Source: Bacteroidales bacterium (GTDB lineage: Bacteria > Bacteroidota > Bacteroidia > Bacteroidales > Bacteroidaceae). From it: 50,324 nucleotides of DNA. The position numbers and the translations under genes were made by a program. This document shows, in pieces, positions 33,389 through 40,108 of the stretch; the first letter of the stretch is position 1, and each line of letters begins with the position of its first letter. Below the pieces are notes generated by a model. The model saw only the letters and a list, made by a program, of their open reading frames with translations. It was not told the origin of the DNA and did no database searches. The stretch spans positions 1-50,324 of the forward strand of contig SUXN01000020.1 of the NCBI GenBank assembly GCA_015060965.1, written 5' to 3'.

Positions 33389-34456
33389 ATGATTAATTAC
33401 GGTAGTAAATGTAAACTTGGTAATATGCTTGATAATCTGATATTGCTGGAAAATATTGATGCGGTGGCTTCCATAATTGAGAGTGGCAACCGCTTTGTCG
33501 TGCTGTCCCACAAAAATCCGGATGGTGACGCTGTGGGCTCTTCCATTGCGCTGATGCTCTATCTGCGCAGCCGTGGCAAGGAGGCGGTTGTGGTGCTGCC
33601 GAACCGTTTCCCGGAGTTCTTGTCGTGGCTGCCGTCGGCCGATGAAGTGCTTTACTATGATACCGATGCGGAGTGCGCGAAAGCGGCCTTTGAGGATGCC
33701 GATGCGTTCTTCTGCCTTGATTTTAATCTCCTTTCCCGCATAGGTGATGCCGGTGAGGTGGTAGCGGCTCTTGGTGCACCGAAGGTGTTGATAGACCATC
33801 ATCCGCAGCCCTCACAGGAGTTCTCTGTATCAATCTCACATCCCGAGGCCTGCTCGACGTCGGAGCTTGTGTTCAGGGTAATCGGCAGGCTGTCGGGCGT
33901 TGATGCCGTCTCATACGAAATGGCGCAGGCAATATACACCGGCATGATGACCGATACGGGTGCATTTGCATACGCTTCGACGCGCAAGGATATATATATA
34001 ATTATAGCACATCTGCTTGAGAAAGGCATTGACAAGGACCTTATCTACCGCAAAGTGTTCTACAACCATTCACTATCACGTATGCGGCTCATGGGTTACG
34101 TGCTTTATGATAAACTCAAATACTTCAGTAAGTACAATGCAGCGCTCATCACCTTGTCACACCAGGAACTTATGCGCTTCTATGCGCAAAAAGGCGATAC
34201 CGAAGGGCTTGTAAACCAGGCTCTGCAGATGAAGGGGGTACGTTTCTCCTGCTTTTTCCGCGAGGAGGTTCCCGGCAAAATCAATGTCTCGTTGCGCAGT
34301 GTCGATGATTTCCCATGCAATGCTGTGGCGGCAGAGTTTTTCAACGGTGGCGGTCATAAGAATGCCTCGGGCGGTGAACTGCATTGCACGATGGATGCAG
34401 CCGTGGAACTTTTCAAGGTGGCATTGCAGAAGTATAAAAGAGAACTAACTGAATGA
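33389..34456 (+). CDS. DHH-family phosphoesterase, NrnA/bifunctional oligoRNase-PAP phosphatase type
   Basis: A 355-residue protein. The start is uncertain: 33389 gives a very short leader after the -7 element TAATTTTG (33371-33378), while ATG at 33425 (MLDNLILLENID) is also plausible. DHH domain motifs: SHKNPDGDAVGSSIAL (NPDGDA), CLDFN, VLIDHHPQP (DHH), and MTDTGAF; then DHHA1 with the substrate-binding FNGGGHKNASGGEL. Such enzymes degrade very short RNAs (nanoRNA) and dephosphorylate pAp in the cytoplasm. It leads a three-gene group with the DUF4827 lipoprotein and the mutase gene, an order typical of Bacteroidales. Confidence 0.9.
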   Translation: MINYGSKCKLGNMLDNLILLENIDAVASIIESGNRFVVLSHKNPDGDAVGSSIALMLYLRSRGKEAVVVLPNRFPEFLSWLPSADEVLYYDTDAECAKAAFEDADAFFCLDFNLLSRIGDAGEVVAALGAPKVLIDHHPQPSQEFSVSISHPEACSTSELVFRVIGRLSGVDAVSYEMAQAIYTGMMTDTGAFAYASTRKDIYIIIAHLLEKGIDKDLIYRKVFYNHSLSRMRLMGYVLYDKLKYFSKYNAALITLSHQELMRFYAQKGDTEGLVNQALQMKGVRFSCFFREEVPGKINVSLRSVDDFPCNAVAAEFFNGGGHKNASGGELHCTMDAAVELFKVALQKYKRELTE

Positions 34457-34507
34457 TTTTTATGATTATTTATCTATGCTGAAACGGTTTTTTCCCTTTT
34501 GTTTTTG

Positions 34508-34515
34508 TATCTTCG
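34508..34515 (+). promoter_or_regulatory. -7-like element TATCTTCG before the DUF4827 gene
   Basis: TATCTTCG lies 43 bp upstream of the DUF4827 start (34559). A -33 TTTG with ideal spacing is not clear. Confidence 0.45.
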
Positions 34516-34558
34516 CAAAAAGTTGTATTTTTGAGAGTTTTATAGGATTTAACCGTAG

Positions 34559-35230
34559 ATGAATATGAAGATTAACGTTTTGAGATATATTTTTGTTCTT
34601 CCGCTGTTGGCGCTGTTGTTCGTGGCGTGTGATGATGCCGTTACCTATTCCGAGATGAAGGAGAAGGAGCGCGATGCCGTAAACAAGTTCGTCAAGGATA
34701 AAGGTATCAAGATTATATCATATGCAGAGTTCGTTGCCAATGACTCTACAACTGATGTGGCAAAGAATGAGTTCGTTGAGATTGATGACGTATATATGCA
34801 GATTGTAAACAATCCCAAGGATGCGGCCGACGCACGCAGGATTGCCGATGGTGATACACGCAACATGCTTGTCCGTTACAATGAGTACAACATCATGGAG
34901 GGTGATACAATCTCCACCAACAGCTACATGAGTGAGGCCGACGAGATGCGTGTGACAAACAAGAAGGGTACCTATTCGGCAACCTTCACATCGGGTGTTA
35001 TGGCTGTTACATACGGCAACACCGTACCTACAGGTTGGCTAACACCGCTGAACTATCTCTATTTTACCCGCAGTCAGTCGAATCTTGCGAAGGTTAACCT
35101 CATTGTTCCTCATTCTAAAGGTACGCTCACAGCAACCACTTATGTCTATCCTTGTCTCTACAGCATAACATTCCAGCCTGAGAATCTTTATGACTTTGAC
35201 GAGGAGGGTGAAAACACAGACATTGAATAA
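34559..35230 (+). CDS. DUF4827 lipoprotein
   Basis: A 223-residue lipoprotein: signal sequence then LFVACDDAVTY with lipid Cys24 followed by Asp-Asp. The mature part matches DUF4827 (YSEMKEKERDAVNKFVKDKGIKIIS, TTDVAKNEFVEIDDVYMQI, RMLVRYNEYNIMEGDTIS-type stretch, VPTGWLTPLNYL). Related proteins resemble FKBP-like folds but lack known activity. It sits between the NrnA-type gene and the GlmM-type gene; the next CDS starts 22 bp after its stop, so co-transcription is likely. Confidence 0.88.
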   Translation: MNMKINVLRYIFVLPLLALLFVACDDAVTYSEMKEKERDAVNKFVKDKGIKIISYAEFVANDSTTDVAKNEFVEIDDVYMQIVNNPKDAADARRIADGDTRNMLVRYNEYNIMEGDTISTNSYMSEADEMRVTNKKGTYSATFTSGVMAVTYGNTVPTGWLTPLNYLYFTRSQSNLAKVNLIVPHSKGTLTATTYVYPCLYSITFQPENLYDFDEEGENTDIE

Positions 35231-35252
35231 TTCACTATCCAATAAAACTTAT

Positions 35253-36641
35253 ATGACACTAATCAAATCTATTTCGGGAATCAGAGGTACCATCGGTGGT
35301 AGAGCCGATGAAGGTCTGACACCTCTGGATGTCGTGAAGCTCACTTCGGCGTATGCTGCGCTGATTCGTAAGACAACTACAAAGACAAGCAACAAGATTG
35401 TTGTAGGTCGCGACGCACGTCTTTCTGGCTCTATGGTCAACAAGATCGTGTGCGGTACTCTCATGGGTATGGGCTTTGATGTAGTTGACATAGGTTTGGC
35501 TTCAACTCCAACAACAGAGGTAGCCGTTACTATGGAAGACGCTTGTGGTGGTATCATTCTTACAGCAAGCCACAACCCACGCCAGTGGAACGCTCTCAAG
35601 CTCCTTAACGAGAAGGGCGAGTTCCTGAATGCTGCCGAGGGTCAGGAAGTGTTGCGTATTGCTGCAGCCGAGGAGTTCGACTATGCCGATGTTGAGACAC
35701 TCGGTAAGTACCGTCTTGACGAGTCTTACGATGACAAACACATTGATGCTGTTCTTGCATTGCCTCTCGTTGATGTCGAGGCTATCAAGGCAGCCGGCTT
35801 CAAGGTTGCTATCGACTGTGTGAACTCTGTAGGTGGTGTTATCCTTCCCAAACTGTTCGAGAAGCTCGGTATCACAAAGGTAGACAAACTCTATTGCGAG
35901 CCTACAGGTGACTTCCAGCATAACCCCGAGCCTCTTGCAAAGAACCTCGGCGATATCATGGGGCTTATGGCAAAGGGTGGCAACGATGTTGCTTTCGTTG
36001 TTGACCCCGACGTTGACCGTCTGGCTATCATCTGCGAGAACGGTGAGATGTACGGTGAGGAGTATACTCTTGTAACCGTTGCCGACTATGTTCTCAAGCA
36101 TACTCCTGGTAACACTGTTTCTAACCTCAGCTCAACACGTGCATTGCGTGACGTTACAAACGCTCACGGCTGCACATATACAGCTTCTGCTGTAGGTGAG
36201 GTCAATGTCGTTACAAAGATGCGTGAGACCAATGCCATCATCGGTGGCGAGGGCAACGGCGGTGTCATCTATCCTGCTTGCCACGCAGGTCGCGACGCAT
36301 TGGTAGGTATCTGCCTCTTCTTGAGCCACCTTGCTCACGAGAAGAAGACAGTAAGCGAGCTCCGTGCTACATATCCGGCTTACTTCATGGGTAAGAACCG
36401 CATCGACCTCAAGCCCGGTTGCGACGTTGACGCTATCCTCGAGAAGATTAAGGCTACATACGCTGGAAAGGCAGAGATCAACACTGTTGACGGTGTTAAG
36501 CTCGACTTCCCCGAGACATGGGTGCACTTGCGCAAGAGCAACACCGAGCCAATCATCCGCATCTATTCAGAGGGCCCCACACAGGAGGCTGCCGATGCAA
36601 TCGGTGAGGAGATTCTCGCACTTGCTAACAGCTTGATGTAA
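35253..36641 (+). CDS. glmM: phosphoglucosamine mutase (GlmM type)
   Basis: A 462-residue alpha-D-phosphohexomutase. The start at 35253 gives MTLIKSISGIRGTIGG; the earlier in-frame ATG overlaps the DUF4827 gene. Motifs: active-site Ser in LTASHNPRQWN, metal-binding DPDVDRLAI, sugar-specificity GEGNGGVIYP and phosphate-binding RKSNTEPIIRIYSEG. GlmM converts glucosamine-6-P to glucosamine-1-P for UDP-GlcNAc and cell-wall synthesis. A phosphoglucomutase/phosphomannomutase role cannot be excluded, but the GEGNGG motif and context favour GlmM. Terminator at 36662-36692. Confidence 0.9.
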   Translation: MTLIKSISGIRGTIGGRADEGLTPLDVVKLTSAYAALIRKTTTKTSNKIVVGRDARLSGSMVNKIVCGTLMGMGFDVVDIGLASTPTTEVAVTMEDACGGIILTASHNPRQWNALKLLNEKGEFLNAAEGQEVLRIAAAEEFDYADVETLGKYRLDESYDDKHIDAVLALPLVDVEAIKAAGFKVAIDCVNSVGGVILPKLFEKLGITKVDKLYCEPTGDFQHNPEPLAKNLGDIMGLMAKGGNDVAFVVDPDVDRLAIICENGEMYGEEYTLVTVADYVLKHTPGNTVSNLSSTRALRDVTNAHGCTYTASAVGEVNVVTKMRETNAIIGGEGNGGVIYPACHAGRDALVGICLFLSHLAHEKKTVSELRATYPAYFMGKNRIDLKPGCDVDAILEKIKATYAGKAEINTVDGVKLDFPETWVHLRKSNTEPIIRIYSEGPTQEAADAIGEEILALANSLM

Positions 36642-36661
36642 TTTGAACCATTTTGGAATAT

Positions 36662-36692
36662 ATGCCTGGCGACCGATTTTGTCGTCAGGCAT
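36662..36692 (+). terminator. glmM terminator
   Basis: Arms 36662-36673 and 36681-36692 (12 bp, one G-T mismatch) are followed by TCTTTTGTT, 20 bp after the stop. Confidence 0.8.
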
Positions 36693-36879
36693 TCTTTTGT
36701 TCGGGTGAATGGGGTTTGTTTGAGGCTGTTTGCTGTATGCGGTATAAAATAGTGGCGCGGGCTTTGATTTTCGGAATTATTTTGTAACCTTTGTACAATA
36801 ATAAAGTTTTGCCTATGAATTATTGATGTAGTTAGCGCACATATTTAATTTTGTTTTGATAAGCGTTTAGCTTGTATTC

Positions 36880-37000
36880 TTGTTCTTGAAACTTCGACAC
36901 TTTCAACGACAACCAAGAGTAAAGCGAAAAACGCTCACGCCATTGGCGTGGGCTTTACTCGTGTATTTGGTTGTCAGGTAGTCGAAGACCTCAAGAACAA
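36880..37000. other. interrupted palindrome, candidate structured RNA
   Basis: Five nested perfect blocks pair in order: 36880-36889/36991-37000 (10 bp), 36892-36898/36981-36987 (7), 36908-36916/36967-36975 (9), 36917-36925/36952-36960 (9), and 36936-36941/36945-36950 (6, triloop). The internal loops are small and unequal, as in RNA stems. No known RNA family was recognised, and the length is too great for an ordinary terminator. Confidence 0.5.
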
Positions 37001-37114
37001 AATATCGGGTTCTGCCTACGCTTTTTTTGTACGGTTTCGTTAGCAGGATGCCTGGTGGTGTATAAGATTATGCGTCTTATCTGAATGCCTCTTATGCATG
37101 AAACCATTACAACT

Positions 37115-37654
37115 ATGAAAACTGTTGAGTTTATTACTAAAAAAGAATTTCTGAGAGCCAATCCTAATTATAAAAGAGGTCGTTTAATGCAATTCAATTA
37201 TGCATTGTTGTGCATTGTCGGCTCTGTTCTGTTTTTGTTGCCGCTCATGGAGGTTGTCGGGTATCCCTGTTCAGATGCTGTTAACCTTCTGGTGTGCGCT
37301 GTTTTTGTCATATTTCCTATTTTGGGATTGTCTTCACTTTTATTTGTTGACTGCTTGCGTGGCGTCTCCCTTGTTGAACTGACTGAATCGGAGTATAAGG
37401 TAGTCGGTGATGGAGGGCGCTTCGGACTATATCGTTTCCATGAAAACAGGATAGATGTTCTCGCAAAAGTGGAGTATGACATGGTTGCGCTTGTCGGCTG
37501 TAATATGTATGAATTTTCATCAGGAGGTAAAAAGTCTCTGTTGTATCTTGGTGCGTACCCTCCTGTGTGGATTCATGATATTGATGAGAACGTAACGTTT
37601 TCCGATGAAAAAGATCTTTATATTGTTGAGAAAGCAACAGGGCAGAGACGATAG
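37115..37654 (+). CDS. small two-TM membrane protein, unknown function
   Basis: A 179-residue protein from MKTVEFITKKEFLRANPNYKRGR (ATGs at 37085 and 37094 are possible but add residues without features). Two hydrophobic segments lie at ~28-46 and ~57-77; the first is preceded by a basic stretch. A ~100-residue cytoplasmic-looking C-terminus follows. Not recognised. It is followed 154 bp later by another membrane protein with a winged-helix regulator, but no functional link is evident. Confidence 0.6.
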   Translation: MKTVEFITKKEFLRANPNYKRGRLMQFNYALLCIVGSVLFLLPLMEVVGYPCSDAVNLLVCAVFVIFPILGLSSLLFVDCLRGVSLVELTESEYKVVGDGGRFGLYRFHENRIDVLAKVEYDMVALVGCNMYEFSSGGKKSLLYLGAYPPVWIHDIDENVTFSDEKDLYIVEKATGQRR

Positions 37655-37808
37655 GTGTCTTTTTCCTTAACTTCTGGCTTTAAATGATTGGACTTTAGCA
37701 AAGTTGCAGAAATGGCAAAAATATAATCACGTTTATTTGGTTTATAAAATAAACTACTTTATATTTGTGGCGGATATCCGTATTGCAAACAATAAAAAGA
37801 AGTTTATT

Positions 37809-38429
37809 ATGAATGAAAAAAGAATGGATGAGGCTGAGAGCCTGGAGCTCATAACCTCAATGATTAACGATTCGCGTGCGCGAATGACAAAGAATCTCGG
37901 AACGCCTTTCCTCATATGGGGGTACACGACTGTGGCTGTCTCAATATGTCAGGTGATTGTTGTTGCCTGTGCTGAGGATTTCTATCCTTATCTGTGGGGG
38001 TGGTTTGCGATTCCCGTTGTAGGGTGGTTGCTGATGATGCTGTTCAATAAGCAAGAGAAAATGGTAACCAATTACATCGACCGCTGTATAAATGCCTTAT
38101 GGTGTGCTATTGGTGTGGCGGCTTTTCTGTTGCCTTTCACGGGTGTCTTTGTGTTCCCCACTGTGATAATGCTCATAGGAGTTGGCACTGCAACTACTGC
38201 CGCTGTTGTAAAGGATAAGACTGTGAAGTGTATCGGCTATGCCGCAATATTCTCATCGTTGCTGTTTTATGTTGTAAGGCTGCTGCTTTCGCGCCTGTTT
38301 ACCTTTGAACAGTTTGGCGGAAAGGAGCGCTATTTGGTAGAATGTATTATCTTTGCAGTGATAATGTTTCTGTTGCTTGTTGTTTCGGGGCACATACTCA
38401 ATTACAAGAAAAAATGTTTAAAGAACTGA
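37809..38429 (+). CDS. multi-pass membrane protein paired with a winged-helix regulator
   Basis: A 206-residue protein from MNEKRMDEAESLELITSMINDSRARM, a charged cytoplasmic N-terminus typical of Bacteroidales proteins of this kind, then about five to six hydrophobic segments (GTPFLIWGYTTVAVSICQVIVVAC, WFAIPVVGWLLMMLF, ALWCAIGVAAFLLPF and others). Function unknown. The next gene, a winged-helix regulator, starts inside its last codons (38414, 16-bp overlap), so the two are co-translated; such pairs suggest the regulator controls this membrane protein. Confidence 0.7.
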   Translation: MNEKRMDEAESLELITSMINDSRARMTKNLGTPFLIWGYTTVAVSICQVIVVACAEDFYPYLWGWFAIPVVGWLLMMLFNKQEKMVTNYIDRCINALWCAIGVAAFLLPFTGVFVFPTVIMLIGVGTATTAAVVKDKTVKCIGYAAIFSSLLFYVVRLLLSRLFTFEQFGGKERYLVECIIFAVIMFLLLVVSGHILNYKKKCLKN

Positions 38430-38704
38430 ATCCTTTGTTGCACTCCGAACTGCGCCTTGCGGTTGTCTCCCTGCTGATAAGTGTGGAGAGTGCTGATTTT
38501 GTCTATATTAAGGAACAGACAAAAGCGACAGCCGGTAATCTGAGTGTACAGTTGGATAAATTACAGAAAGCCGGTTATGTTAAGGTGGAAAAAGGCTTCA
38601 AGGGCAAGATGCCCCGTACTACGTGTTCGATAACCCCCGAAGGTGTTTCTGCTTTTGAAGAGTATGTGCAGGCATTGAGGAGTTATTTGGGAGATAAGAT
38701 ATAG
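38414..38704 (+). CDS. winged-helix transcriptional regulator (HTH_34/MarR-like)
   Basis: A 96-residue protein from MFKELNPLLHSELRLAVVSLL; the earlier in-frame ATG lies deep in the upstream gene. The fold pattern SELRLAVVSLLI, IKEQTKATAGNLSVQLDKLQKAGYVKVEKGFKGKMPRTTCSITPEGVSAFEEY matches single-domain winged-helix regulators of the PF13601 type. It is a DNA-binding repressor/activator, probably of its own operon with the overlapping membrane-protein gene. The target is unknown. Confidence 0.85.
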   Translation: MFKELNPLLHSELRLAVVSLLISVESADFVYIKEQTKATAGNLSVQLDKLQKAGYVKVEKGFKGKMPRTTCSITPEGVSAFEEYVQALRSYLGDKI

Positions 38705-38717
38705 AATGTAAATGTGG

Positions 38718-38747
38718 GCAACCCTTGCTTTTGTGGGCATGGGTTGC
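38718..38747. terminator. bidirectional terminator between the regulator gene and hemW
   Basis: GCAACCC (38718-38724) pairs with GGGTTGC (38741-38747), with TCTGTTGTT after it on the plus strand. It separates converging genes. Confidence 0.6.
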
Positions 38748-38754
38748 TCTGTTG

Positions 38755-39882
38755 TTATACATATATCAGTTCCCTTATTACCGCATCGCTGATAAAAATG
38801 CCTTTTTCGGTGAGTGAAAGGTGTCCGTTCATCTCTTTAAGGTTGCCCAGAGCGATCTCTTTCTTGGCGGCGTGTAACATATATGTGTTTACCCTGTCGC
38901 TGAACTTCTCTCTCATCCAGGCGAGTGGCAGGCCGTCGGCAGTTCGCAGACGTGTGAGTATGGCGTCGTTGTATCGCTCTTCTTCGGTCAGGTGCTCAAC
39001 CTCAAAGTTGAGTGTGCCATTTTCCACTCCTTTTATATATTCTTTTATGTCGGCTATGTTCCATTGGCGTGATGTGCCGTTGTATGAATGTGCCGATGCT
39101 CCGCATCCTATGTAGGGTGTATCGTTCCAATAGCTGCTGTTATGCCTGCTCTCGCGGTCGGGTAGTGCAAAGTTTGAGATCTCGTAGTGGCGGTAGCCGG
39201 CTGCTTTCATGCTGTTGATGAGCATACTGAACTGCTCAAGGTTCTCCTCTTCGCTCAGCTCGGTGACTTTACCTTCTGTCAGGTTGCGGTAGAGCGGAGT
39301 GCCCTCCTCGTACATCAGATTGTAGGCCGACAAATGTTCGGGTTGCAATGCTATTGCCGTGTCAAGCGTCTCCTGCCATTCGGCTCTGCTCGATCCCGGC
39401 AGCGCGAACATGAGGTCAATGCTTATGTTGTTGTAGCCGGAGGCACGGGCATTGGCAACTGCTTGCCGTGCAGCCTCGGCTGTGTGTCTGCGTCCGAGAC
39501 GCTTGAGCTGGGCGTCGTTGAAACTTTGAATACCCATGCTTATCCTGTTGAACGGCAAGCTACGCAACTGTTCAAGAAACTCGGGGGTAAGGTCGTCGGG
39601 GTTGCATTCGATGGTGACCTCTGGTGCATCTGTCACCGGGTAATTGTTGTATATAGTGTCGCAAATCCGTTTCAGTTGCTCCATGGTGAGGGTCGATGGG
39701 GTGCCTCCTCCAAGATATATAGTGCCGACAGGCTCACCGGCTATGTACTCCTTGCGCATGAGCAGTTCCTTACAAAGTGCATCGACATAGGCTTCCCTTA
39801 TATTATATAAGGTAGAAGAATAGAATGCGCAGTAACGGCAGCGTTGCTTGCAGAAAGGTATGTGTATGTATATTCCCGCCAT
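38755..39882 (-). CDS. hemW: HemW-type radical SAM protein
   Basis: A 375-residue radical SAM protein. The cluster motif Cys11-x3-Cys15-x2-Cys18 lies in IHIPFCKQRCRYCAFYS; other family segments are YLGGGTPSTL, ECNPDDLT, RISMGIQSFND, IDLMFALPG and HYEISNFA. HemW proteins resemble coproporphyrinogen III dehydrogenase HemN, but bacterial HemW acts as a haem chaperone; the CxxxCxxC without the extra Cys of HemN fits HemW. It is monocistronic, with a TATCTTCG element at 39905-39912 on the minus strand. Confidence 0.9.
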   Translation of the reverse strand: MAGIYIHIPFCKQRCRYCAFYSSTLYNIREAYVDALCKELLMRKEYIAGEPVGTIYLGGGTPSTLTMEQLKRICDTIYNNYPVTDAPEVTIECNPDDLTPEFLEQLRSLPFNRISMGIQSFNDAQLKRLGRRHTAEAARQAVANARASGYNNISIDLMFALPGSSRAEWQETLDTAIALQPEHLSAYNLMYEEGTPLYRNLTEGKVTELSEEENLEQFSMLINSMKAAGYRHYEISNFALPDRESRHNSSYWNDTPYIGCGASAHSYNGTSRQWNIADIKEYIKGVENGTLNFEVEHLTEEERYNDAILTRLRTADGLPLAWMREKFSDRVNTYMLHAAKKEIALGNLKEMNGHLSLTEKGIFISDAVIRELIYV

Positions 39883-39904
39883 CTTTGTTTGTCCTTTTAT
39901 GGCG

Positions 39905-39912
39905 CGAAGATA
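39905..39912 (-). promoter_or_regulatory. -7-like element TATCTTCG before hemW
   Basis: The minus strand reads TATCTTCG 23 bp upstream of the hemW start. Confidence 0.45.
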
Positions 39913-39951
39913 GCTTTTTTTATTTTTATTATAAAAAACATTGGCTTTCTG

Positions 39952-39983
39952 TTTGCTTTTCTTCGGAAAAATTCCTACATTGC
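39952..39983 (+). promoter_or_regulatory. promoter of the EF-G2 gene
   Basis: TTTG (39952-39955) and a -7-like TACATTGC (39976-39983) are 20 bp apart. The start of transcription would be near 39989, leaving a ~120-nt leader. Confidence 0.55.
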
Positions 39984-40017
39984 CACCTCATTTGAAAAAT
40001 TAACTAACTAACCGAAC

Positions 40018-40088
40018 AAGGGAGCCCGGCTCGCCGGTAAAGTGCGCTCGAAATGGAAGATGCTCGCCGGTTTTACCCAATCTCCCTT
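40018..40088 (+). promoter_or_regulatory. structured 5' leader of the EF-G2 gene
   Basis: AAGGGAG (40018-40024) pairs with CTCCCTT (40082-40088), and GGTAAA (40036-40041) with TTTACC (40072-40077) inside it. A 10-nt direct repeat GCTCGCCGGT occurs at 40029-40038 and 40062-40071. CCGG-C-TCG-CCGG can form a competing small hairpin. The stem closes 20 nt before the start codon. Confidence 0.6.
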
Positions 40089-40108
40089 GACCTAAAAACA
40101 AAAATAGT

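Larger units (their letters stand above)
36642..37114. other. 473-bp non-coding stretch with terminator and interrupted palindrome
   Basis: It contains the glmM terminator (36662-36692), a TAACCTTTG element near 36785 that could be a promoter core, and a ~121-nt interrupted palindrome at 36880-37000. No protein-coding frame is supported. Confidence 0.6.

Noticed and set aside
36132-36527. Antisense frame over the glmM-type gene
   Set aside because: Shadow of a clear mutase gene; no promoter or motifs.
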